Source of the DNA: Paenibacillus sp. FSL H7-0737
GTDB taxonomy: Bacteria > Bacillota > Bacilli > Paenibacillales > Paenibacillaceae
Reading direction: 5' to 3'
DNA: 64,000 nt
Assembly: GCF_000758545.1 (NCBI RefSeq)
Contig: NZ_CP009279.1
Coordinates: forward strand, 2,666,001-2,730,000
A program made the position numbers and the translations under genes. Shown piece after piece: positions 33,447 to 41,882 of this stretch (positions are counted from its first letter, which is position 1; each line of letters starts with the position of its first letter). A model generated the notes under the pieces. That model was not told where the DNA came from. It searched no databases and was given only the letters and a program-made list of their open reading frames with translations.

Positions 33447-34313
33447 GTGAGAAAGCTATTATTACTTAAGGGAGGAGTCCCTCTAGTTCTGACACTGTAT
33501 TGCCTGTTATGTAGCGGATGTAGCGTCATAAGAGACAAACCTGCGAAGGAGGATTTAAGTTTGGCGTTGGCAGGGATGGCTGGAAGTGATGAGGTTGTTT
33601 TTGAAGGGGCGAATATGCTGAAACACGGGGGAACAACGGTTCCTGAATCCTTATTGTTCTACGGAGGCACAGTGAAGGATCATAAAAAGGTCAAGCTGTA
33701 CACGCTTCTTCCAGATAAATCTATGACCAAAAAAGCAGCAGCTGATGGCGTTAAAGACTTAAAGAGTAGCGCATATGCTCTGAAACCTTATTACAGTCAG
33801 TTAGAGAAAAAAGAGGGCAGATGGGAACTTCAGACTACTGAAAATTCCTCGGAGGAGGGAAATCCATTACCTGCGCTAAATCCGCTAAAGCAACTCGAGG
33901 AGCTTGAGTCCATGGAGACGAGTGTAACCGAAGAGGCTGGAGCAGGCAGAGGGACAAGTGTGCTGCGAATCGAATTGACGCCTTCAGAGGCTAGGAAGCA
34001 GCTGTCTGCTGAATTGGAGAAAGAAATGCAGAACCTTCGTCCTAAAGTCCCCGAATCCGCTGAGAACAACACAGAGGCGGTTCAGGCAGTGACGAAAGCT
34101 TTGGAGAAGCTGTGGCAGAAGAAAAATAATGAGCTACAGCAAAAGCTGAAACAGGCTAATGTTGAAACGGTCTACCACCTAACGGTTGATAAGAAGCATA
34201 ATCTTCCCAGAAGGCTTACCTTGAATCGAAAAGTAAGCTATTCCGGTGAAATGATGAATAAATCTGAAAATGAAACTTATGTATCTAAGGTGGATTTCAC
34301 AGGTTACCGTTAA
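33447..34313 (+). CDS. Lipoprotein of unknown function
   Basis: A 288-residue exported protein. The signal LLLLKGGVPLVLTLYCLLC ends in a lipobox with Cys at about residue 25 (L-C-S-G-C), so it is probably membrane-anchored outside the cell. The mature protein is hydrophilic, with a Glu-rich segment around 130-165 and a predicted coiled or helical stretch around 185-235 (ALEKLWQKKNNELQQKLKQA). The ending VDKKHNLPRRLTLNRKVSY resembles the beta-sheet of LolA/YcdB-like lipoproteins, but I would not assign a family. The start is GTG, with GAAAGG upstream. Confidence 0.65.
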   Translation: MRKLLLLKGGVPLVLTLYCLLCSGCSVIRDKPAKEDLSLALAGMAGSDEVVFEGANMLKHGGTTVPESLLFYGGTVKDHKKVKLYTLLPDKSMTKKAAADGVKDLKSSAYALKPYYSQLEKKEGRWELQTTENSSEEGNPLPALNPLKQLEELESMETSVTEEAGAGRGTSVLRIELTPSEARKQLSAELEKEMQNLRPKVPESAENNTEAVQAVTKALEKLWQKKNNELQQKLKQANVETVYHLTVDKKHNLPRRLTLNRKVSYSGEMMNKSENETYVSKVDFTGYR

Positions 34314-34408
34314 TCTTTACATGGTTATGCAGGTCTTGCGCTCCATAAAGGGCGTGCTACAATAGAACAGCATGCTTATTTTTCAGACAGAGGAAGGAAG
34401 AGTACACA

Positions 34409-35524
34409 ATGAAAGATCCCAGAATTCAAAAGCTGGCGGCAAATCTTGTAGGTTATTCCGTAGATGTTCAGCCAGGCGAGAACGTGCTTGTAGAAATGAT
34501 TGGCAATGAAAGAGATTTAATCAAAGCTGTTGTTGAGGAAATCGGTAAAGCTGGCGCTCATGCTTTTGTTCAGTTGACAGATCGTACAGTCCTACGCAGC
34601 ATGCTTAAATTTGCAACACGTGAGAGTCTTCAGACATGGGCTGAAATTGACTTGAACCGGATGAAGCAAATGGATTGCTATATCGGCATCCGTGCAGGTG
34701 AGAATGTAAATGACCTGTCCGATGTTCCAGAAGAAAATATGAAATTGTATAATTCTTTGTATTCCCATCCAGTGCATAGTGAACAACGCGTGAAGCATAC
34801 GAAGTGGGTAGTATTACGTTATCCCAATGCGAGTATGGCTCAGCTTGCAAATATTAGTACAGAAGCATTTGAGGACTTTTATTTCGAAGTGTGTAATTTG
34901 GATTACGCCAAAATGGACAAGGCTCAGGATGCATTGGCTGATCTCATGCGCAGAACAGATAAGGTACATATTTCAGGTCCTGGAACAGATCTTAAGTTCT
35001 CCATCAAAGGAATCGGTGCAGAGAAATGCTCTGGACAAAAGAATATTCCGGATGGCGAGGTTTACAGCGCTCCTGTTCGTGATTCTGTAAATGGAACGAT
35101 CAGCTATAATGCACCATCCGTTTATAACGGAGTGACTTTTGAAAATATCAAATTCAAATTCGAGAACGGTAAAATTGTTGAAGCAACAAGCAATGACTCC
35201 GCTCGCTTGAATGAAATCCTGAATTCAGATGACGGCGCACGTCACATTGGAGAATTTGCCATAGGCTTTAACCCTTACATTTTGCACCCAATGAATGACA
35301 TTCTGTTCGATGAGAAAATTGCAGGCAGCCTGCACTTTACACCAGGACAAGCATATGATGTTACAGATAACGGAAACCGGTCCTCCATTCACTGGGATCT
35401 TGTATTAATCCAACGTCCAGACTATGGCGGCGGGGAGATTTATTTTGACGATGTATTAATCCGTAAGGATGGAATCTTCGTGTTACCAGAACTGGAAGGT
35501 CTGAATCCTGAAAACTTGAAATAA
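34409..35524 (+). CDS. M29 family aminopeptidase (thermophilic aminopeptidase/AmpS type)
   Basis: A 371-residue dinuclear-metal aminopeptidase that removes N-terminal residues from peptides. Metal ligands of family M29 are visible in IPDGEVYSAPV (Glu), HIGEFAIGFNP (Glu), GSLHFTPGQAYD (His) and SIHWDLVL (His, Asp). The N-terminal half provides the dimer and lid. GGAAGG lies before the ATG. It is followed by the HPr-like gene 106 bases downstream on the same strand. Confidence 0.9.
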   Translation: MKDPRIQKLAANLVGYSVDVQPGENVLVEMIGNERDLIKAVVEEIGKAGAHAFVQLTDRTVLRSMLKFATRESLQTWAEIDLNRMKQMDCYIGIRAGENVNDLSDVPEENMKLYNSLYSHPVHSEQRVKHTKWVVLRYPNASMAQLANISTEAFEDFYFEVCNLDYAKMDKAQDALADLMRRTDKVHISGPGTDLKFSIKGIGAEKCSGQKNIPDGEVYSAPVRDSVNGTISYNAPSVYNGVTFENIKFKFENGKIVEATSNDSARLNEILNSDDGARHIGEFAIGFNPYILHPMNDILFDEKIAGSLHFTPGQAYDVTDNGNRSSIHWDLVLIQRPDYGGGEIYFDDVLIRKDGIFVLPELEGLNPENLK

Positions 35525-35630
35525 GCTGTAAAAGTAAGAAAACACCTTGCACAAGTAAGCGGATTCAAGGTATCATAAGAAATGATTACAAATGACTTAT
35601 GTTTCATAATCAAGTTGCGGAGGGATTTCT

Positions 35631-35876
35631 ATGTCCAGTAACAATGCGGCAATCGTTGATATTGCTCAAACGGCAGGTCAGTTCAACTCTTCAATCGTTC
35701 TTCAAGCGGACAACAAGTACATTGATGTTAAGAGTATCCTTGGTTTGTTCACGACTTTGGTATCAAGCCAAAGCTACGAGCTTCATGTTCACGGAACAGA
35801 TGCAGAAGAAGCTAAGAAGGCAATGAGTGAAGTTTTTGCTAAACACGGTTTGAACTTTACAGTTGTAGCTGAGTAA
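35631..35876 (+). CDS. HPr-fold protein lacking the His15 region, Ser46 site kept
   Basis: An 81-residue protein that aligns without gaps to HPr from residue 15 onward: QTAGQFNSSIVL matches HPr QTASKFNSDINL, and DVKSILGLF matches NLKSIMGVM around Ser46 (here Ser35). The N-terminus begins at the position of His15, which is Asn here, and the first strand and Arg17 are absent. An in-frame stop lies just upstream and GGAGGG sits at the ATG, so this is not a missed start. It cannot accept phosphate from enzyme I like HPr. By analogy with Crh (Gln at position 15), it might be a CcpA corepressor phosphorylated by HPr kinase, but loss of strand 1 makes that uncertain. Confidence 0.75.
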   Translation: MSSNNAAIVDIAQTAGQFNSSIVLQADNKYIDVKSILGLFTTLVSSQSYELHVHGTDAEEAKKAMSEVFAKHGLNFTVVAE

Positions 35877-35891
35877 TAGTTGTATGTAAAG

Positions 35892-35923
35892 ACGTCCTAC
35901 CGATTTACGGTGGGGCGTTTTTT
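35892..35923 (+). terminator. Intrinsic terminator
   Basis: ACGTCCTACCG pairs with CGGTGGGGCGT (wobbles), followed by TTTTT. Confidence 0.8.
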
Positions 35924-36088
35924 CTAGAAATAGATGTGGAATTAATGGCATCCCTTATAAACAACATAGCTGCTTCTTTCAAATAAATGGTTAGTATAAA
36001 CAGAATTGTTGTATTGATATCCGATTTCGACTAATATTAAGTAAAATAGTAAAAGCAGCTTAACTTTTGGACATGGGGGGGAAGAGGC

Positions 36089-36385
36089 ATGACTTCGTCG
36101 GAATTACAGGAACAGTTTAATCTTAAAGCGATCAATCTTCTACAAGAAGATGCCGATAAAATTCAGCAACTTATTGAAGTGCAGATGGAAAATCTGGCAA
36201 CACGCTACTGCCCTCTCTATGAGGAAGTGCTTGATACCCAAATGTACGGTTTCTCAAGAGAGGTCGATTTTGCGGTTAGAGCAGGTTTGGTGCCAGAGAT
36301 TACCGGTAAAATGGTGCTGAGTAAGCTGGAGCGGAATTTAGCAGTACTCTATGAGGCATTGAATAACAAAGCAAAAGAAGAATAA
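36089..36385 (+). CDS. ylaN: YlaN family protein (DUF1507)
   Basis: The 98-residue helical protein is clearly Yla[21 protein letters not shown] with [14 protein letters not shown] matches the B. subtilis protein closely, and the Cys is kept. YlaN is important for growth under iron limitation and in Staphylococcus interacts with Fur. In Bacillus it neighbours ftsW; here ftsW lies 1.8 kb away on the other strand with two genes between. GGGGGGAAGAGG precedes the ATG. Confidence 0.93.
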   Translation: MTSSELQEQFNLKAINLLQEDADKIQQLIEVQMENLATRYCPLYEEVLDTQMYGFSREVDFAVRAGLVPEITGKMVLSKLERNLAVLYEALNNKAKEE

Positions 36386-36408
36386 GTTTTGATTTATAGT
36401 ATTCATAG

Positions 36409-36453
36409 AAACGCACATGAGAGGACTTTCGTCACTCATGTGCGTTTTTTTTT
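36409..36453. terminator. Terminator between ylaN and the cation antiporter
   Basis: AACGCACATGAG pairs with CTCATGTGCGTT, followed by TTTTTTTT on plus. Confidence 0.88.
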
Positions 36454-36480
36454 AGAACTATAGAATGAAAAGGGAAGTAT

Positions 36481-37551
36481 TTATACTAGATAAAAGGAGA
36501 CTCCGAGAATTAGATAAACCGTTAATAGCAAGAGACCCTCATACCAGTTGGTCGAACCATCCTGAGTGATTGATTTGGCAATAAAGACGGCGACACCAAT
36601 GGCGACAATTTCGATCGTTGTAAACACAATGTCCATAGTATCACCCATGAAATAACTGGCGAAGATAAGTACAGGCGCTACAAATAGTGCAATTTGAAGA
36701 CTGCTCCCGACAGCTATTTCTACTGCCGCACCGATTTTGTTCTTCATGGCTAGCATAATGGCTGCACTATGTTCTGCGGCATTACCGATGATTGCCACGA
36801 GGAAGGCGCCTACAAACAGTTCACTAAATCCAAAGCGCTCAGTTAGTGTCTCTAGCGTCCCTACCAGCCACTCACTCACAAAGGCTACCATCACGGTAGC
36901 AAGAAGTAGATAAAGGATGGATCTGTTTCTGGACCACTTAGGCGCATGCTCATGAGCCATTTCTTCCTTACCGGCTTCTGTAACGTCCTCTAGATGTTTC
37001 TTGTGCGTAATCATGGAGAAGACAAGCCAGGCCATGTACGAAGCGATGAGCAGCCCAGCAACGATTAAACTCAGCACGTCTGTATCTTTTTCAGTTATGG
37101 AATGGGTATTGAAGAACATAGCCGGTACAAATAAAGCGATCACCGCTACGATCATAAGGGAACCGTTCATACCGGCAAGGGTTACGTTAAAGTTCTGTAC
37201 TTTGAACTTCATTCCGCCAGCGAAAATACTTAAACCGAGGACAAGCAGCAGATTGCCAATAATGGAACCGGTAAGACTGGCTTTCACCATGTCGAACAGT
37301 CCTTCCTTCACTAGGAAAAAGGCAATGATTAGCTCTGCGGCATTACCGAAGGTAGCGTTTAGGAAGCCGCCTAACCGCTGTCCAGCATAATGTGCTACAC
37401 TTTCTGTGGCGCGGCCCAGAAAGCCAGCCACAAACACAACGGCTACTGCAGAGAGAACGAACTGAAGCGTGTGGTCCCAATCTGCATAATGTCCTATGGC
37501 ACTAAGGATAAAGGTGATTGCCAGCAAAGCTGGTGAAATCCATTTTTTCAA
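36481..37551 (-). CDS. Calcium/proton antiporter (CaCA/CAX family, YfkE-like)
   Basis: A membrane antiporter of about 356 residues with around 11 helices. The two alpha-repeat motifs are visible: FGNAAELIIAFFLVKEGL and IIGNAAEHSAAIMLAMKNK, each with the Glu that binds Ca2+. A His/Glu loop (HKKHLEDVTEAGKEEMAHEH) joins the halves. It exports Ca2+ using the proton gradient, as B. subtilis YfkE (ChaA). I place the start at TTG 37551: the strong TTGGAGTG signal directly abuts a GTG at 37563, too close to serve it, but is well spaced for the TTG four codons later. Confidence 0.85.
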   Translation of the reverse strand: MKKWISPALLAITFILSAIGHYADWDHTLQFVLSAVAVVFVAGFLGRATESVAHYAGQRLGGFLNATFGNAAELIIAFFLVKEGLFDMVKASLTGSIIGNLLLVLGLSIFAGGMKFKVQNFNVTLAGMNGSLMIVAVIALFVPAMFFNTHSITEKDTDVLSLIVAGLLIASYMAWLVFSMITHKKHLEDVTEAGKEEMAHEHAPKWSRNRSILYLLLATVMVAFVSEWLVGTLETLTERFGFSELFVGAFLVAIIGNAAEHSAAIMLAMKNKIGAAVEIAVGSSLQIALFVAPVLIFASYFMGDTMDIVFTTIEIVAIGVAVFIAKSITQDGSTNWYEGLLLLTVYLILGVSFYLV

Positions 37552-37705
37552 GGTAAAGTACACTCCAATCTATGTATTCAGGATCAATTCATAATCAATA
37601 TACCCAAATTATTCCTAAGTGTAAACGAGAAAGCGAGAAACTGATTTGCTTTTTAGCCTGTTTAGGAATTACAATAATTGATAATGAGTTAAGGGGGGAT
37701 ATGGC

Positions 37706-38071
37706 ATGGCAGAACAACTTCAATTGGAAATGGGAAATATACGAATTTCAAATGACGTCGTCTCGAAAATTGCCGGATTGGCTGCCTTGGAGACTCCAGG
37801 TATTGCAGCCATGTCAGGTGGCCTATCAGAGGGCTGGGCAAAGCGTCTTAGTGGCAAGAACGTCCAAAAGGGCGTTACCGTTGAAGTGGGACAGCTAGAA
37901 GCAGCAGTAGACCTGCGTATTATAGTTCTCTATGAAACTCCGATACATGAAGTGTGCCGGATGCTTCAACAGAACGTACGCGAAGCTGTGGAGAGCATGA
38001 CTGGACTTCATATTGTTGAAGTGAATGTCAAAGTTGAAGGCGTAGCCTTTAAGAACGATGAAATTGCTTAA
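37706..38071 (+). CDS. Asp23/Gls24 family envelope-stress protein
   Basis: The 121-residue protein fits the Asp23 family: GNIRISNDVVSKIAGLAALE, then TPGIAAMSGG, and later VTVEVGQLEAAVDLRIIVLY with VNVKVEGV. Members such as B. subtilis YloU and YqhY form small cytosolic or membrane-associated assemblies linked to cell envelope and lipid homeostasis. There is no AmaP-like anchor gene beside it. AAGGGGGG lies before the ATG at 37706; an out-of-frame ATG five bases earlier is not used. Confidence 0.88.
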   Translation: MAEQLQLEMGNIRISNDVVSKIAGLAALETPGIAAMSGGLSEGWAKRLSGKNVQKGVTVEVGQLEAAVDLRIIVLYETPIHEVCRMLQQNVREAVESMTGLHIVEVNVKVEGVAFKNDEIA

Positions 38072-38090
38072 TGCAAAAGTGCTTGTACAC

Positions 38091-38130
38091 AAAAAAGCAG
38101 TCCAAGATACTTAACTTGGACTGCTTTTTT
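38091..38130. terminator. Bidirectional terminator between asp23 and ftsW
   Basis: AAAAAAGCAGTCCAAG pairs with CTTGGACTGCTTTTTT; runs of A and T on both sides make it work both ways. Confidence 0.92.
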
Positions 38131-38161
38131 ATATATTCCATTACATCCGGATTTATGAATC

Positions 38162-39406
38162 TTACCGGGAACGAACTTGTCTAACCGTAGTTACAGATTT
38201 CGTGACTTCCTCTTTAGCTGGAAGATTAGTTTCTCTTGAAATGCTCAGCATAATTCCCATGGACAGCATACTCACAAGAAGTGAAGAACCGCCGTAGCTG
38301 ATAAATGGCAAAGTTACACCAGTAAGCGGAATCGTCTTCGTTACGCCACCAATATTGACAAAGGCCTGAATGGCAATGAGGCCCATAATACCAATGCCCA
38401 CTAGTGTGCCAAAGGGATCTTTACACCTTAATGCGATTAAAATACCTCGCCAGATAAAATACAGATATAACATCAGAAATAATGCCGTTCCTACAAAGCC
38501 GAATTCTTCACCAATGACGGGGAAAATAAAGTCCGTATACGGGTATTTAAGATAATCCAGCTTTTGAATGCTTTTGCCAAAGCCAGAGCCACTGACTCCA
38601 CCTTGTCCGAGAGCGGTCAAAGACTGAATAATATTATATCCTTCGCCTTCAGCATCCTGATAGGGATCTATGAAAGCTTGAATACGGCCTTTTCTATAGT
38701 CCTGATTGGCAGCTACTTTGTCGGTTGCGGGGGAAAGAGAATCAATCGCTGCTTTAGCCCCCATAACAATTCCTACACCTAGCACCAAGAGTGCAATAGA
38801 GCCAAGGATATGCTTCATGCTGGCACCGCCTGCATAAATGACAAGTCCACTGGTAGCCACGAGAATAAGGCATGAGCCCAAATCTGGCTGCATCATAATA
38901 AGTCCGGCAACTATACCCACAATGACCATTACAGGGATATATCCTGTACGGAAATCTCTAAACCGTTCACCTTTTTTGGTAATCAGTGCAGAGAGATACA
39001 GGATAATTGATATTTTGGCCAGCTCGGTAGGTTGAATCCCTAGCTTCCCGATACTTAACCAGCTCTTGGCGCCATTGATTCTTTCGGAGAAGGCTACAAT
39101 TAGCAGGAGAATAACGGTGATGATGAAGATAGGGACATACCACTTTTTGAATTTACTGTAGTGAATATTCATGGCTATAAACATAACAACGATTCCAAGT
39201 ACGATCCAAATCATTTGGCGTTTCATGAAATATAGAGGGTCATTACCGAACTTCGAGCTTGCTAAGGTCAAACTGGAGCTAGCACTGAAGACCATGACTA
39301 GACCGAAACCCACAAGTAGTAGTGTTAAGATGAGTAGTTGGAAATCGGGTGTTCCTCTTTTGGGCAGGCTGACATTTTGTTTCGTCTTTCCCTTTCTGTT
39401 ACTCAA
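38162..39406 (-). CDS. ftsW: FtsW/RodA/SpoVE (SEDS) glycosyltransferase, probably FtsW
   Basis: A 414-residue SEDS protein with ten predicted helices. Family hallmarks are the KRQMIWIVLG region, GIQPTELAKI, MMQPDLGSCL (catalytic-type Asp), the long outside loop after LAKISI... with GQGGVSGSGFGKSIQKLDYL, PYTDFIFPVIGEEFGF and the ending LPFISYGGSSLL. It polymerises lipid II at the septum with a class B PBP. ylaN lies nearby, as in B. subtilis, which favours FtsW over SpoVE. The TTG start overlaps the upstream stop (TTGA), so it is translationally coupled to the YugN-like gene; GGAGG sits almost against the TTG. Confidence 0.88.
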   Translation of the reverse strand: MSNRKGKTKQNVSLPKRGTPDFQLLILTLLLVGFGLVMVFSASSSLTLASSKFGNDPLYFMKRQMIWIVLGIVVMFIAMNIHYSKFKKWYVPIFIITVILLLIVAFSERINGAKSWLSIGKLGIQPTELAKISIILYLSALITKKGERFRDFRTGYIPVMVIVGIVAGLIMMQPDLGSCLILVATSGLVIYAGGASMKHILGSIALLVLGVGIVMGAKAAIDSLSPATDKVAANQDYRKGRIQAFIDPYQDAEGEGYNIIQSLTALGQGGVSGSGFGKSIQKLDYLKYPYTDFIFPVIGEEFGFVGTALFLMLYLYFIWRGILIALRCKDPFGTLVGIGIMGLIAIQAFVNIGGVTKTIPLTGVTLPFISYGGSSLLVSMLSMGIMLSISRETNLPAKEEVTKSVTTVRQVRSR

Positions 39407-39750
39407 GCCTCCAACAGCTGCTTTAATTCGAGAATCCGAGTAGCAGCAGTGTCCAATACTGGTTTAGGCACCGGGGAGTCATACTCCAGGCCATGGGGGA
39501 ATGTTGCTTTCCCTAAGTATACGGCTTCAATTGCAAGTACGGCATCAGCTTTCTCCAGCTTCCCCTCGACAGCGCGAGTGTTGATGCGTAGAAAGTATTC
39601 GCCACCATCCTGTGGGTCTTCAATTTTGCAGTCGTAAGTGGCACGATAGTATTCCCATTGCCAGCGAATGAAGCCAGCCTTTGTCGCACTCTCGTCCAGA
39701 TAGAGAAGATCACTCTTCAATCCTACGAGGCCCGTGTTCTCAAAAATCAT
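39403..39750 (-). CDS. YugN-like family protein
   Basis: About 115 residues. MIFENTGLVGLKSDLLYLDE, then RWQWEYYRATYDCKIED and YFLRINTRAVEGKLEKADAV, match the YugN-like family of unknown function. I choose the ATG at 39750 because the family begins there and AAGGGGG lies upstream. A GTG at 39855 would add 35 atypical residues, and its AGGAGG overlaps the GTG itself. The last codon overlaps the ftsW start, so both form one operon. Confidence 0.75.
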   Translation of the reverse strand: MIFENTGLVGLKSDLLYLDESATKAGFIRWQWEYYRATYDCKIEDPQDGGEYFLRINTRAVEGKLEKADAVLAIEAVYLGKATFPHGLEYDSPVPKPVLDTAATRILELKQLLEA

Positions 39751-39905
39751 AGCACGCATATCCCCCTTATGAAGTATAATGATGAATTCATGATCCGTTT
39801 GCTGATGTTCTACCTCATGATAGTATGTTTCTAAACGTTGTGCAAGAGTAGGCACCTCCTAACGATACCCAGTTTTTTGCGTTTCTGCTACAATAAAAGA
39901 ATTAT

Positions 39906-39919
39906 AGCCGTATACGGCT
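39906..39919. promoter_or_regulatory. Perfect 14-bp palindrome AGCCGTATACGGCT
   Basis: It lies between the divergent YugN-like/ftsW operon and the M20 gene, about 70 bases before the latter, a natural operator position. No regulator is assigned. Confidence 0.4.
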
Positions 39920-39989
39920 GGAACAAAGTGTACAGGACTGCTGTCGCATGCTATTGATGCGGGTTTATGAAGAAGGGGATGGAGAACGT

Positions 39990-41171
39990 ATGAAGAGCTT
40001 AGCGGTTGATTCTCTCATGCCGGAGATCGTGGAATGGAGACGCCATTTACACCGTCATCCGGAGTTGTCTTTTCATGAAAAGGAAACGTCAGCATTTATA
40101 GCAGACAAGTTAGCAGAATTCGGAATTGAAGTTAGGAGAAGCACGTCTGGGTATGGTGTAACGGGTATATTGCGAGGACATCGGCCAGGGAAAACGGTAG
40201 TCCTTCGCGCGGATATGGATGCACTACCTATTAAAGAAGAGAATAAGAATGACTACGTTTCGCAAAATGAAGGAGTTATGCATGCCTGTGGGCATGATGG
40301 ACACACTTCAATACTGCTGGGTGTAGCCTCTTACTATAGCAGCCGCCTTGAAGAGTTAGAAGGGGAGCTGCGTTTTCTTTTTCAGCCAGCGGAGGAGGTA
40401 TGCCCGGGTGGTGCACAGGGGATGATTGCCGAAGGCATGCTGGAAGGCGCGGATGCGGTGTATGGTTTGCATTTGTGGACTCCGCTTCCAATGGGGACCG
40501 TGGGCAGTGCGCCAGGACCTCTTATGGCATCTGCTGATGAATTTTTCATTGATATCATCGGCCGGGGTGGACATGGCGGTATGCCGAATCGCACGATAGA
40601 CAGTATTGTGGCCGGGGCGGCGCTTGTGACTCAGCTTCAGAGCATCGTAAGCCGCTCTGTGAACCCGCTGGAGCCCGCTGTTCTTAGTGTAGGAACCATT
40701 CAAGGGGGATTCGCCCAGAATGTCATTGCTGAGCATTGTCGCATTACAGGAACCGTACGGGCGTTCGACGAGGAGACCCGTTATCTGATCCGCAGCAGAA
40801 TCGAAGAAATGACAGTTTCAATAGCTGGCGCATACGGTGCGGAAGCTAAGATAGACTATGTGATGGGATATCCGCCACTCGTAAATCACGAGGGCGAATA
40901 CCAGCGTTTTTCCGAGGTGGCACCAGGAGCACTAGGAGAAGCTGTTCAAGTGATTCGGATGGAAAAGCTGATGCCAGCTGAGGATTTTGCCTACTATGTA
41001 AAAGAAATTCCTGGCTGCTTTATGTTCGTAGGGGCTGGGAATCCAGATAAAGATGCAGCTTACCCGCATCATCATAGCAAATTTGATTTTGACGAGGATG
41101 CTATGTTGCATGGGATGAAATTATTAATCGCTATGGCGAATTCCTGTTTGCAAGAGAAGACAATCGTATAA
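39990..41171 (+). CDS. M20 family amidohydrolase/peptidase
   Basis: The 393-residue enzyme resembles N-acyl amino acid amidohydrolases (YkuR, hippurate hydrolase). RRHLHRHPELSFHEKET is the family start, RADMDALPI and MHACGHDGHTSILLG hold metal-site Asp and His residues, FQPAEE gives the catalytic Glu, and the ending YPHHHSKFDFDEDAM provides the last ligand. Candidate substrates are N-acetyl-diaminopimelate, N-acetylcysteine or auxin conjugates; not resolved. The ATG at 39990 has GGGATGGAG six bases upstream; an earlier frame-open ATG at 39948 lacks it. Confidence 0.88.
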   Translation: MKSLAVDSLMPEIVEWRRHLHRHPELSFHEKETSAFIADKLAEFGIEVRRSTSGYGVTGILRGHRPGKTVVLRADMDALPIKEENKNDYVSQNEGVMHACGHDGHTSILLGVASYYSSRLEELEGELRFLFQPAEEVCPGGAQGMIAEGMLEGADAVYGLHLWTPLPMGTVGSAPGPLMASADEFFIDIIGRGGHGGMPNRTIDSIVAGAALVTQLQSIVSRSVNPLEPAVLSVGTIQGGFAQNVIAEHCRITGTVRAFDEETRYLIRSRIEEMTVSIAGAYGAEAKIDYVMGYPPLVNHEGEYQRFSEVAPGALGEAVQVIRMEKLMPAEDFAYYVKEIPGCFMFVGAGNPDKDAAYPHHHSKFDFDEDAMLHGMKLLIAMANSCLQEKTIV

Positions 41172-41233
41172 TTTCGTTTCATAGAGGAGAACCTATTCCA
41201 TAACATGGAGATTACGTTTAGGAGGGTTCGTTC

Positions 41234-41665
41234 TTGAAGACAGTGAAAGAGGTTATGACGAAGGATCCAGTAACAGTTACACTACTGGATAATGTGTATG
41301 AAGTCGCTGTTAAAATGAGAGAGCATGACACTGGATTTATACCAGTCATTGATAATGAAGACAATAAGACATTACTCGGTGTAATTACAGATCGTGATCT
41401 AGTGATTAGAGGTTACGCGGCTAAACACCCTGGATCAACAGCTGTGGAAAAGGTAATGAGTAGAGAAATTCAGACCGTCTCAGAGAATACATCTGTAGAT
41501 GAGGCTGCAGAACTGATGTCGAGCTGGCAAATTCGCAGATTGGCTGTGACTAGTGGCCAGAAGCTGATGGGTGTAGTGTCCATCGGTGACTTGGCTGTGC
41601 GCAACATTTTTGCGGACGAGGCTGGAGAAGCGCTTCATGATATTTCGCAGCAGCATTTACATTAA
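41234..41665 (+). CDS. Two-CBS-domain protein
   Basis: A 143-residue protein made of two CBS domains (about 5-62 and 70-125). The usual VMTKDPVTVTLLDNVYEVAV, GVITDRDLVIR and VVSIGDLAVRNI are present. Such proteins sense adenosine nucleotides or similar ligands; the partner is unknown. It is a close relative of the YkuL/YhcV type general-stress proteins. The start is TTG with TTAGGAGGG 12 bases upstream. Confidence 0.85.
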   Translation: MKTVKEVMTKDPVTVTLLDNVYEVAVKMREHDTGFIPVIDNEDNKTLLGVITDRDLVIRGYAAKHPGSTAVEKVMSREIQTVSENTSVDEAAELMSSWQIRRLAVTSGQKLMGVVSIGDLAVRNIFADEAGEALHDISQQHLH

Positions 41666-41679
41666 ATAGTTTGATAGGG

Positions 41680-41714
41680 AAGCTCATGACCGTTATGCGG
41701 GGATGAGCTTTTTC
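41680..41714 (+). terminator. Terminator of the CBS gene
   Basis: AAGCTCAT pairs with ATGAGCTT, followed by TTTCC. Confidence 0.65.
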
Positions 41715-41728
41715 CTGTTCAAATCTAA

Positions 41729-41820
41729 GAAAATATAGATTTCACACTATACATTATCCTAATATTTCTCGCATAAACGCTTACCGTCCTTTTGAGACGC
41801 CGAGGACGTTTTTGCTTGTA
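41729..41820 (+). repeat. Dispersed ~100-bp repeat, copy 2
   Basis: Aligns with copy 3 directly and with copy 1 in reverse. It lacks about eight bases near the left end but keeps TATACATTAT, AATATTTCTCGCATAAACG, CTTACCGTCCTTTT and GACGCCGAGGACG. It sits 60 bases before the helicase start, between terminator and ribosome-binding site. Confidence 0.8.
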
Positions 41821-41882
41821 TGAATGTAAGCAGATTATATAGCGCAGGCTTGAATAAAATTAATGATTGGGGAGGGAACGTT

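Noticed and set aside
41729..41820. Repeat copy 2 as a riboswitch of the helicase operon
   Set aside because: The same element occurs at unrelated places in both orientations, once downstream of gndA, which fits a dispersed repeat better than a cis-regulator.
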